Below, in pieces: positions 1 to 6,682 of a stretch of DNA of 9,031 nt. The notes under the pieces are model-generated. The model saw only the letters and a list, made by a program, of their open reading frames with translations. It was not told the DNA's origin and made no database searches. Position numbers and translations under genes: made by a program. Every line of letters begins with the position of its first letter. Position 1 is the first letter of the stretch. The stretch lies in contig PJET01000026.1 in the NCBI GenBank assembly GCA_002825515.1, forward strand, positions 1-9,031, written 5' to 3'. This DNA comes from Candidatus Thorarchaeota archaeon MP11T_1 (GTDB taxonomy: Archaea; Asgardarchaeota; Thorarchaeia; Thorarchaeales; Thorarchaeaceae).

Positions 1-285
1 ATTGAAAGTGAGCAGAGCTATACCACTAGCTTTTGATCCCTGTTTACGTGCTGCTCCATAGTTAGATGCAATTGCGTCTAACTCGGACCCCAGCGATAAA
101 AACAAAGACTGGGCATCCTGAATACGCAAAAGTTCTTGGTAAACACTAGCCAATTGAACGGCTTGACCATCTACCAAGAGATCACGAGCGACCTGCCCAG
201 GCTTCAAATCAAGTTCAGGAATCGCAGTTCTATAGAAATCTATTATACTGAGAACTAAGTCATTGGTGGTCCGAATCCGTACCAT
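1..285 (-). CDS. Baseplate J/gp6-like wedge protein, N-terminal part (runs off the left edge)
   Basis: The frame is open from an ATG at 285 to the window edge, giving 95 residues beginning MVRIRTTNDLVLSIIDFYRT. The start is supported by TGAGGTAACATG, with GAGG four bases before the ATG, and by an in-frame TGA just upstream (292-294). The N-terminal pattern fits the baseplate J family: a short helix, PGQVARDLLVD (about 29-39), AQ/QLAS..YQELLRIQ (about 42-55), then QSLFLSLGSELDAIASNYG (59-77), R80, and GSKASGIALLTF (83-94). In this family (P2 gpJ, T4 gp6, Mu gp47) the protein forms the dimeric wedge that encircles the hub and passes the contraction signal. Its place directly after a gp25/gpW-like gene is the usual W-J order. 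Everything after residue 95 lies outside the window, so length and C-terminal domains are unknown. Confidence 0.85.
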   Translation of the reverse strand, partial: MVRIRTTNDLVLSIIDFYRTAIPELDLKPGQVARDLLVDGQAVQLASVYQELLRIQDAQSLFLSLGSELDAIASNYGAARKQGSKASGIALLTFN

Positions 286-352
286 GTTACCTCAAGAAGC
301 CTACAAAAGAGCATATATCCAGCCGCTCCCCAAATGCAGGAAAATGCGTGGG
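286..352 (-). other. Short intergenic spacer before the J-like gene
   Basis: This is the only non-coding gap longer than 20 bases. On the minus strand it holds the ribosome binding site of the J-like gene (GAGG at 293-290). It also has a weak 4-bp inverted repeat (GAGC 328-325, GCTC 312-309) followed by four T. I see no convincing -35/-10 pair, no T4-type late promoter (TATAAATA) and no strong terminator, so transcription probably continues through it. Confidence 0.5.
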
Positions 353-784
353 TTACGCGGCTACAACGGCAAATGAAACCGGGACTCTCTGAAAAGCTTT
401 CGAGATAACGGTCAGGTTTACAACGTAATATCTAGGGTCATTTCTGGCCTGACTTACCCTCACATCTTCAATAGCGGCAATTTGCTCTTCCGGTGTCACA
501 ATTTGATTTTGTCGAATTTGATCACGCTGAAGTTCCTGGAGGCGTTCCAAACTAGCCTTGAGCTGCTGGGTGGCAATATCCTCCGCAAATTCTACTTCAA
601 ATACAGCGCCGACCATTGCTTGGCCAAGAGGAGATCCATAGGCTGGGAAAAATGGGTTGGATCCAAGCTGCGTACTAACAAGTTTCAGTACATCTTGAAC
701 GAGTTTATCAGTGTCTTCGACTGTTTCGAAGTCGCCATTCTTGATTACTAAATCACCACTTAAAAGCTTCAAGTCAAATGACAT
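353..784 (-). CDS. gp25/gpW-like baseplate wedge protein
   Basis: This 143-residue protein belongs by pattern to the T4 gp25 / P2 gpW wedge family, small proteins that join the gp6/J wedge and help start sheath assembly on the baseplate. Visible signs are the N-terminal strand DLVIKNGDFETVEDTDKLVQ (11-30), a helix leading into VSTQLGSNPFFPAYGSPLGQ (36-55) with the family's G-x-(N)P-x-x-P-x-YGS turn, then a long amphipathic helix rich in Q, R and E (70-95). A C-terminal beta segment follows, IAAIEDVRVSQARNDPRYY (102-120) and VNLTVISKAF (122-131). The length is normal for the family. The start is set by a near-perfect Shine-Dalgarno, AAGGAGG, whose first two bases are part of the previous gene's stop codon. 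The gene lies between an unrecognised structural gene and the J-like gene, as expected for a baseplate cassette. Confidence 0.9.
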   Translation of the reverse strand: MSFDLKLLSGDLVIKNGDFETVEDTDKLVQDVLKLVSTQLGSNPFFPAYGSPLGQAMVGAVFEVEFAEDIATQQLKASLERLQELQRDQIRQNQIVTPEEQIAAIEDVRVSQARNDPRYYVVNLTVISKAFQRVPVSFAVVAA

Positions 785-787
785 AAT

Positions 788-794
788 CCTCCTT
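788..794 (-). promoter_or_regulatory. Strong ribosome binding site of the gp25-like gene, overlapping the upstream stop
   Basis: The minus strand reads TAAGGAGGATTATG. The TAA ends the 564-residue gene, AAGGAGG is a full Shine-Dalgarno, and the ATG starts the gp25-like protein. The overlap suggests ribosomes ending the upstream gene can reinitiate here, and that this protein is well expressed. Confidence 0.8.
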
Positions 795-2487
795 AAGACG
801 GAGTATCACGAACAATATCACCACCTTCCTCTTCAACTGGCGAACCTAGTTCACGTTGATAAAGCCTATCCCCATACGAAAGTATTGTATGAATCCTCTC
901 TGCCAATTTCTCGTAAGCCTCCTTGGCATTTCCCTGCCTGTTTGCACGCGACCTTGTACCAGCAGTGCGCAACTCAGTAATTTGGTTCAGTCGTTCTGCC
1001 GCCCCGTCATCAATAAGATCTAAAAGAACGCTAACATCAAGAGACCATAAAGCCATATAAATTGCCATAATATCAACCAAACCCAGCCCACTAACTTCAC
1101 CAGAGATGAACTCGATTGCCCGCAACGCATTACTCGCATCCGCTTCTAATCTATCACGCTCATTTTTAGTTTCTTGTAGCTGGGATTCGAAAACCTTAGA
1201 AAGATTCTGAAACTCTGAAATAGTAAAGTCACTATAAGCCAGCGGAGTTTCGTCAGCAGTTTCCCCTATTTCAAATTGCATCTTAGCTATAGTAGATTTC
1301 GCTGACAGTTGCGAGATTCTTTGTTCCAATTCCCAACTGTTCAAACGTCGTTTTGGAATAACAAACCAAGTAGAAACCTCTGTTCCCTGCTCAGGACCAC
1401 CCTCGTTTGATAATGGAACCCAAATAATCTGAGGATAAATACGCTCTAGATTTTCTATATTTTTAACATACAAATGAATCAATCCTTTATACGTCTTTAC
1501 CAAGTCATTCAGGGTGTATAACTCTACCCTACCAGATCCTTCCAGAACTTGCTTTACATCAACATTAGCCACGCCAGAATCAGATAGGGCAGCTGCAATA
1601 TCTCTCTGACGATCTACGGAAATATCTCCCTCTAAAGTGGTCAAATCGACATTATCAATCGCTACGCCCGTCTGTTCAGCAATGTTTTGCTGACGTAAAC
1701 GAAGGCGAAGAATGAATTCTAAACCAGGACGCTTGGCATACCGATTCCTTTCGAATTCCAAGTCTTCCTTCTCTAAGAATGGAGCACCAATTAATCTACT
1801 TTGATCTCCTGATTTAGGATCAACATTAGCAGCTATGACAGGATCTGTCATGAATGGAGCTAATGGATGAAAAACAGTATCATTAAAATAACCCGTGATA
1901 TCAGAACCATCTTTCTTTTTATAACGCTCTTGAATAAGCGATTTGCGAAGGGGGATTGGAAATGATTGCGGATCTGGTTGTGTCAGCGACTTGAATGACT
2001 CCACTCCTAGAGCAATAGCAAAAGGCTTCTGTGCCTTGGGAAAACTCATGGATATGGTAAAAATACTACTTTCCATATTAGCTCTAGAAAACAAAGCGTA
2101 TTTTCGCCTGGATTCATTCTCCCTATGTTGCACAAAGGTTTTGATAGCGGTTGGAATTGCAGCTGCAATGTCAGCCCGCCTAGTTTTCTCATCACCATCA
2201 AGTAAAGGGTTGAAACCAGGGTTGAAGAACTTTCCCGTAGGTTCTATTGCTGGAAGACCAAGCATCCTATAAAATGCATGAGCCCTACTTTCCTGCAATT
2301 TGTTACTCGTAGACAATCCTGGCTGATCAAGCAGACCAGCTATAATAGGAGCATTGTAGCTTCTGTACCTATCAATTGGGCGGACAAACTTCTGGATTAA
2401 GGAATTGATATCCAAATCCATGCTTTGGTAATCGTCAAGAGGACTTTCAGCTTCTTGCTCGCCTATGCTCTGCGGCTCGTCAACCAT
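793..2487 (-). CDS. Unrecognised 564-residue phage structural protein with a coiled-coil region
   Basis: I do not recognise a family. The protein starts with an acidic, flexible segment (1-25). A mixed alpha/beta body follows (about 30-380), including ISMSFPKAQKPFAIALGVES (145-164), a basic stretch RYKKKDG (188-194), LEFILRLRLRQQNIAEQTG (256-274) and IYPQIIWVPLS (350-360). Residues about 384-460 are heptad-like and charged (LEQRISQLSAKSTIAKMQ, QLQETKNERDRLEADA), suggesting a coiled coil. A hydrophobic, Leu-rich helix lies at about 466-492, and the C-terminus is acidic. No enzymatic motif, signal peptide or clear membrane anchor is visible. The ATG overlaps the upstream stop (TAATG). The ribosome binding site is weak: GAGG ten bases away or GGTG four bases away, so translation is probably coupled to the gene before. 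Its place between the hydrophobic protein and the gp25-like wedge implies a baseplate or tail role, which is an inference from context only. Confidence 0.8.
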   Translation of the reverse strand: MVDEPQSIGEQEAESPLDDYQSMDLDINSLIQKFVRPIDRYRSYNAPIIAGLLDQPGLSTSNKLQESRAHAFYRMLGLPAIEPTGKFFNPGFNPLLDGDEKTRRADIAAAIPTAIKTFVQHRENESRRKYALFSRANMESSIFTISMSFPKAQKPFAIALGVESFKSLTQPDPQSFPIPLRKSLIQERYKKKDGSDITGYFNDTVFHPLAPFMTDPVIAANVDPKSGDQSRLIGAPFLEKEDLEFERNRYAKRPGLEFILRLRLRQQNIAEQTGVAIDNVDLTTLEGDISVDRQRDIAAALSDSGVANVDVKQVLEGSGRVELYTLNDLVKTYKGLIHLYVKNIENLERIYPQIIWVPLSNEGGPEQGTEVSTWFVIPKRRLNSWELEQRISQLSAKSTIAKMQFEIGETADETPLAYSDFTISEFQNLSKVFESQLQETKNERDRLEADASNALRAIEFISGEVSGLGLVDIMAIYMALWSLDVSVLLDLIDDGAAERLNQITELRTAGTRSRANRQGNAKEAYEKLAERIHTILSYGDRLYQRELGSPVEEEGGDIVRDTPS

Positions 2488-4628
2488 TATTCACCATCCT
2501 CAGCTACGTCTGGAGGTCCAAAACGAGTCCGAGCATCATCGCTCAGCTCGCCACGGTATACAATCGTCTTATCAATGAACTCGTACGGTAATACGCGAGT
2601 CACAATTTCTGAGTTTACATCATCATTGTCACGGTTGATCACGTCAGCAACTGGTTCTTGACGAACAAAAACTGTCAATTCGCCAGTGCCAGCTGTATCG
2701 CTACTGATTGTTGCCACGAAATCGCCATAACCGTCGTACTCGAATGTGGATAGTTCACCGAATGTGGCCTCTCCCGTGACGAGATCAGCTAAACAAGCAC
2801 CCAAATTCGCGTCAACTCCAACACCCAACTGGGTTCCGGTCTTGTCACGGAGCTGTACAGTAACATCAATATCGTGCTCAATGAACTGAATGTCAGGATC
2901 AAGCTCAATAGTAGTCTGGAATCTGTCAACAGTTTCAGCTACACCGCGGCAATAGAAATCCTCCGCCTCTGCTAAGAGGTCGTTCAAACAGGCAGTAGAC
3001 TCGGATTCAAAAACTGCCGCAGATTCTGCATTAATATTTTTCCTGAACTTTGTTAAAGAACGCGCAAGACAGCCTAAAGCACCTGTTCCATCAGTCCGAT
3101 CAGGGGTCAACGTACCGATATCCGGCAATTCACCAAGTTTCTCGAATGCACTGCGAGTGTCAGAGAATTCAGCGTTCACCACTGCTGATTCAAGTGCCAA
3201 ATCAGGCTGACACATCATAGTGATGATCTTCTTATCGACTAGTACCTCGTAGTTGTACCTGAACGTGTACTCAACATCCAGGAAATAATACCCGTCATCA
3301 ATCGTTGGAAGTGTATTCCTATATAAAGTGTCCCGGGAAATGAACGTTTCTAGTGTGGCCTGATCGCTACCGATGTAATACGGGGTGTAACCATCATTCT
3401 CATCGGATTCGAAAACCTTTCCGCCGACCAAAATCAGAGAACCTGTAGTAATACCAGTATCAGTGCTATTATTCCAAGTACTAGGACTAGTGGTAGGTTT
3501 TTGCCGAACGATAATATTTTGAATACTGAATTTTCGATAACCTTCAGTATCGCTCGGATTGCCAAATTCAGCTGGATCTACCATGATGTTCATATCGAGA
3601 AGATATGGTACATTTACTACGTTTGCGTTACTTTCATAGGTATCGCCCTCTGGCCAGTAAATAAAACCATACTCGGGCGATGGGGTGATAATTTCTACGA
3701 ACTCAAAATCAACAGGATCATCATCGATGAACTGCCATTTTTCATCTCGGAGAGCTGGTAGCGATACATTACCTAAGAATTCAAATATAGGATCGTCCGG
3801 TAGAACTGGCTCAACACGATTAAAATAGATGAGCTGTCCAGTAGCTGATTTATTTCCCTCAAGTCCACCAGTAGCAATGAATGACGGACAAAAATCATCA
3901 GTACAGCAATCGTCTCTTCCCCTTGCGCAGACGCTACGACCTAAAATATCCATTAAAGGACGGATAATTGCAAACAAAGCCGCAATAGCTAGTAGAATTG
4001 CAAAGAGCTGCTCAATCAAACAGAGTAGATAGGCCAGCTTGTTGACAGCGGCAAGAATAGCTTCTTCATCCGCAACGGTAAGTGCACGAGCAAGAATCTC
4101 CAAGTTCCTTAGAATCTGTCTAATATAAGCGAGAATGACCTCGATGATGTACTTTATCAAAGCAATTAATAACAGAATCAAGGCTAGAATCATAATGAGT
4201 AAAGCCAGCCAAGGGAACAACGATAAGAAATCTGGAAGACATCTAGAGAACAAACGCCGAACAGCTCTCATCGTAGCCCACGGGTTCAACAAAGCACACA
4301 AAACATCAATAATACACAGAATGATATTTAGCAGAGCTTGAATGAATTTGTAGAACGCTAGGAACGGAGCAAGCTGGTTAAACAAGCTTGCTAAAACATC
4401 CCAAATGCCTTTGGTAAGGGCATCTGCGTTCGGGATGAACTTAATGCCTTGTGGAAATAAAGCGAAAATTCGCTCAATCAAATCCAAAATGTCTTCTGGT
4501 ATACCCTCGGGAAGAGCTACGTCCGGGAATGGTACTTTAGGTATAGAAAAAGGCAATCCTAATCCTGGCAGGGACGTTCCTGGTCCTGGGAAGATATTGA
4601 TGTTATTTGCAGATGGATCGCAAATCAT
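2487..4628 (-). CDS. Membrane-spanning baseplate-operon protein with C-terminal Ig-like domain
   Basis: This 713-residue protein has a Pro/Gly-rich start (about 12-45, with PGPGTSLPGLGLPFSIPKVP). Three or more long hydrophobic segments follow: about 86-115 (FIQALLNIILCIIDVLCALL), 137-168 (WLALLIMILALILLLIALIK) and 196-228 (LYLL-type, LFAILLAIAALFAII). There is no cleavable signal peptide. A cysteine cluster comes next (C234, C241, C242, C247), then a soluble beta-rich region (about 260-475) and a helical stretch (about 515-570). Residues about 585-658 look like a bacterial Ig-like domain: VTVQLRDKTGTQLGVGV, then a GEATFGELSTFEYDGYGDF stretch, then VATISSDTAGTGELTVFV. Similar hydrophobic virion proteins occur next to the spike in other large myophages, from memory, but no function is established to my knowledge. 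A role at the host membrane during injection is inference. The start follows TAAGGTGATTCATG, where AAGGTG overlaps the spike stop codon. The coding sequence ends TAATG, overlapping the next start. Confidence 0.8.
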   Translation of the reverse strand: MICDPSANNINIFPGPGTSLPGLGLPFSIPKVPFPDVALPEGIPEDILDLIERIFALFPQGIKFIPNADALTKGIWDVLASLFNQLAPFLAFYKFIQALLNIILCIIDVLCALLNPWATMRAVRRLFSRCLPDFLSLFPWLALLIMILALILLLIALIKYIIEVILAYIRQILRNLEILARALTVADEEAILAAVNKLAYLLCLIEQLFAILLAIAALFAIIRPLMDILGRSVCARGRDDCCTDDFCPSFIATGGLEGNKSATGQLIYFNRVEPVLPDDPIFEFLGNVSLPALRDEKWQFIDDDPVDFEFVEIITPSPEYGFIYWPEGDTYESNANVVNVPYLLDMNIMVDPAEFGNPSDTEGYRKFSIQNIIVRQKPTTSPSTWNNSTDTGITTGSLILVGGKVFESDENDGYTPYYIGSDQATLETFISRDTLYRNTLPTIDDGYYFLDVEYTFRYNYEVLVDKKIITMMCQPDLALESAVVNAEFSDTRSAFEKLGELPDIGTLTPDRTDGTGALGCLARSLTKFRKNINAESAAVFESESTACLNDLLAEAEDFYCRGVAETVDRFQTTIELDPDIQFIEHDIDVTVQLRDKTGTQLGVGVDANLGACLADLVTGEATFGELSTFEYDGYGDFVATISSDTAGTGELTVFVRQEPVADVINRDNDDVNSEIVTRVLPYEFIDKTIVYRGELSDDARTRFGPPDVAEDGE

Positions 4629-4632
4629 GAAT

Positions 4633-4638
4633 CACCTT
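4633..4638 (-). promoter_or_regulatory. Ribosome binding site of the hydrophobic protein gene, overlapping the spike stop
   Basis: The minus strand reads TAAGGTGATTCATG: the spike gene's TAA runs into AAGGTG, four bases before the ATG. This fixes the start at 4628 and suggests reinitiation after the spike gene. Confidence 0.7.
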
Positions 4639-6682
4639 AAACAGTTCGACCTGTAGCTCCCTCTGTGGTCCTCTCTACCCACCTGGCATTAGCGCCATCA
4701 TTGGAATAGAAGAAAATACCCTCAGCATCAAAATACATATTGGAATTCACAGACTTAAATCTAATATCACCTTCGCTTACTATATCGATTCTTTGCGGAG
4801 TGTGGATTTTGATACCCTGATTGTCAATTCTAATAGTATGGAAACTACCAGAGTTCCAAACCCGAATATCGATTATTCCGTCACGAACGCTATTATTGTA
4901 TTCAGAGGAAGTAAATCTTGAATCGTCAGTAATTGCTGCTCCGCCAACTTGTAGAAAGATATCTCCATCAAGCGTAGCGGCCAAAGAACGTTGAAATCGA
5001 TCGCGTCCGATTGCGCCTACAATACCGCCAGCACAATCCAACCACAAACTTTGCCTATCCACAGTATTCGCTCCGATACTGAGTGAAAGCATTCCGTCCA
5101 ACGAAATTGTGCCAGAGCGCCCACCAGCATTAGCATCCTCACCAGCCACGATAACCTCAGGAGAAACTACATCTTCTATTGGGTCTACAAAATTCAATAG
5201 GCTATCCGGATATCCACTATTACCCTCCTCAGAGGAATATGGTTGATCGAACTTGTGCAACATGAGCACTTCTGATATCTCGTGGTAAGCCGTTCCCAGC
5301 TTGATACGTTCTCCATCAAAACGATTGATTGGAGCTACGAAACTCTTGAGTGTTTCCTCATTGCTTTTTAACTCAACTACACCCTTCCCATAAGGTTCAA
5401 GATGTATATCAGTATTGTTGGTTTTATTACGCAGAAATTGACCACGATCTACATCCTCTTTAGCTCCTTTTAGATTTGAGAAGTTTTCGTGCCGAACTAG
5501 CAATGAAACGTTTCCAACTTCACTTGAAGCCGGTACATTCATTTTGAATTGCCCTTCTTTGTCAATATCAAAGAAGAAACGACTACGACCACGAGCATAA
5601 TCAGAAACGTCAGTATAATCTGGAGTGAAAATGCCAGGAAAGTCACGGCCAGAATTGGTGGATTCGTCTACATTCTCTTTTCGAGCATTCAGTTCGAAGT
5701 GATATGCGATACTCTTGCGTAATTGCTCTCGTAGCTTTCTGAAAACTATTCCCTGATCCTCTTCGGATTTTCTGAATGACAATGAATCAATTAGGCCACT
5801 AGGTAGGACGCTACGGTTGATGTCCAGAATATTGCCGAAAATGTCAACTACTGTACCGATGATGATCTCAGCTAAGAAATTAGGATGGTCCAGGCTAAGA
5901 CTCATCGTGTCGGTTCGACTATTTTTCCTTTGGTAAGGTTTAGTTTCTGGGAGATCCTCTCCCTCATAAAGCCGCTCCTCAAACTCGTCATTTGTATACC
6001 CAAAAGAACTAGCAAATTCGTAGAACATTACCCGATTTTCGGCTAGTGTTGGGTTACGATTAGAGGCGGTCGAGACCGAAGTAGCTGTCCGAGGATCAAG
6101 ACCAATCTCTTTGAGGGTGGTATGGTACGCATGACCAGAGAGAGAAGAACCTGCTGCGCCACGGGAATTATTAGATTCCAAATCACGTCGAATTGGTCCA
6201 ATTACTTCTCGGTGAGCATCCGTGAAGTGCATTTCGTTGTAGAAACGTGAACTCCAAATTCCCCTTATAGGATCTGCCTGGGTAAACTGAACAGAATCTC
6301 CTTGTGATACACCGTCATGCGGATCAACCAGGAGATTAACATCGTTCTCTACTAGTGTGAGCCAACGTCCACGACGGAATTTTCTGGTTGGTGCCACTCG
6401 CCGAGTACCATCTCCATCGTATCCGGTTTGAGAATCGGGCTGGTCATAGCCGGTGAACATATATTCACCACCCTGACCCTCTATCACGAAAACTGGTGTG
6501 CCTCTTTCTGGATATCCACCAGAAATTTGTCCTTTACTTCCAATCCAACCAGCAGGGATTTTGAGTGGAACTTGCCGCCCAGATTGCAATGCTATAGTGG
6601 CCACGCCAGAACCTGGCTGGAAACTGATAATGGTAGCTCTAATTGGAAGACCGGGCACCGATCCTACATCATAATTTCCCAT
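4637..6682 (-). CDS. Central baseplate spike protein (gp5/gpV-like, no lysozyme domain recognised)
   Basis: This 681-residue protein has the two-part layout of a tail spike. Residues about 12-80 form an OB-fold-like domain, with LPIRATIISFQPGSGVATIA (12-31), a GRQVPLKIPAGWIGS segment and GTPVFVIEGQGGEYMFTGYD (61-80), as at the N-terminus of gp5/gpV proteins that plug the hub. Residues about 520-665 are repetitive short beta strands: GTISLDGMLSLSIGANTVDR, WLDCAGGIVGAIGRDR, LDGDIFLQVGG, IDIRVWNSG, TIRIDNQGIKIHTPQRIDI and VSEGDIRFKSVNSNMYFDAEG. This matches a trimeric beta-helical needle that pierces the outer envelope. The roughly 430 residues between them (85-515) are unrecognised, except for a conserved-looking FKMNVPASSEVGNVSLLVRH stretch (379-398). 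In T4 gp5 this place holds a lysozyme, but I see no lysozyme signature. No C-terminal HxH iron-binding tip is present, so a separate tip protein may cap it. The ATG overlaps the hub stop (TAATG), with AGAGGA six bases upstream. Confidence 0.85.
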   Translation of the reverse strand: MGNYDVGSVPGLPIRATIISFQPGSGVATIALQSGRQVPLKIPAGWIGSKGQISGGYPERGTPVFVIEGQGGEYMFTGYDQPDSQTGYDGDGTRRVAPTRKFRRGRWLTLVENDVNLLVDPHDGVSQGDSVQFTQADPIRGIWSSRFYNEMHFTDAHREVIGPIRRDLESNNSRGAAGSSLSGHAYHTTLKEIGLDPRTATSVSTASNRNPTLAENRVMFYEFASSFGYTNDEFEERLYEGEDLPETKPYQRKNSRTDTMSLSLDHPNFLAEIIIGTVVDIFGNILDINRSVLPSGLIDSLSFRKSEEDQGIVFRKLREQLRKSIAYHFELNARKENVDESTNSGRDFPGIFTPDYTDVSDYARGRSRFFFDIDKEGQFKMNVPASSEVGNVSLLVRHENFSNLKGAKEDVDRGQFLRNKTNNTDIHLEPYGKGVVELKSNEETLKSFVAPINRFDGERIKLGTAYHEISEVLMLHKFDQPYSSEEGNSGYPDSLLNFVDPIEDVVSPEVIVAGEDANAGGRSGTISLDGMLSLSIGANTVDRQSLWLDCAGGIVGAIGRDRFQRSLAATLDGDIFLQVGGAAITDDSRFTSSEYNNSVRDGIIDIRVWNSGSFHTIRIDNQGIKIHTPQRIDIVSEGDIRFKSVNSNMYFDAEGIFFYSNDGANARWVERTTEGATGRTV

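Noticed and set aside
305..328. Possible terminator hairpin (GAGC/GCTC followed by TTTT) between the gp25-like and J-like genes
   Set aside because: The stem is only 4 bp with a 12-base loop, too weak for an intrinsic terminator, and the downstream gene continues the same cassette.
482..980. Plus-strand open frames of 89 codons opposite the gp25-like gene and the end of the 564-residue gene
   Set aside because: They lie antisense to well-supported genes, lack ribosome binding sites in the right place, and encode no recognisable domain.
1943..2661. Plus-strand open frames of 109 and 78 codons
   Set aside because: They are antisense to the 564- and 713-residue genes, cross a gene junction, and have composition typical of shadow frames.
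3501..4656. Several plus-strand open frames (67-86 codons) opposite the 713-residue gene
   Set aside because: They mirror the biased codons of the hydrophobic and Pro/Gly-rich segments on the minus strand. No start signals or domains support them.
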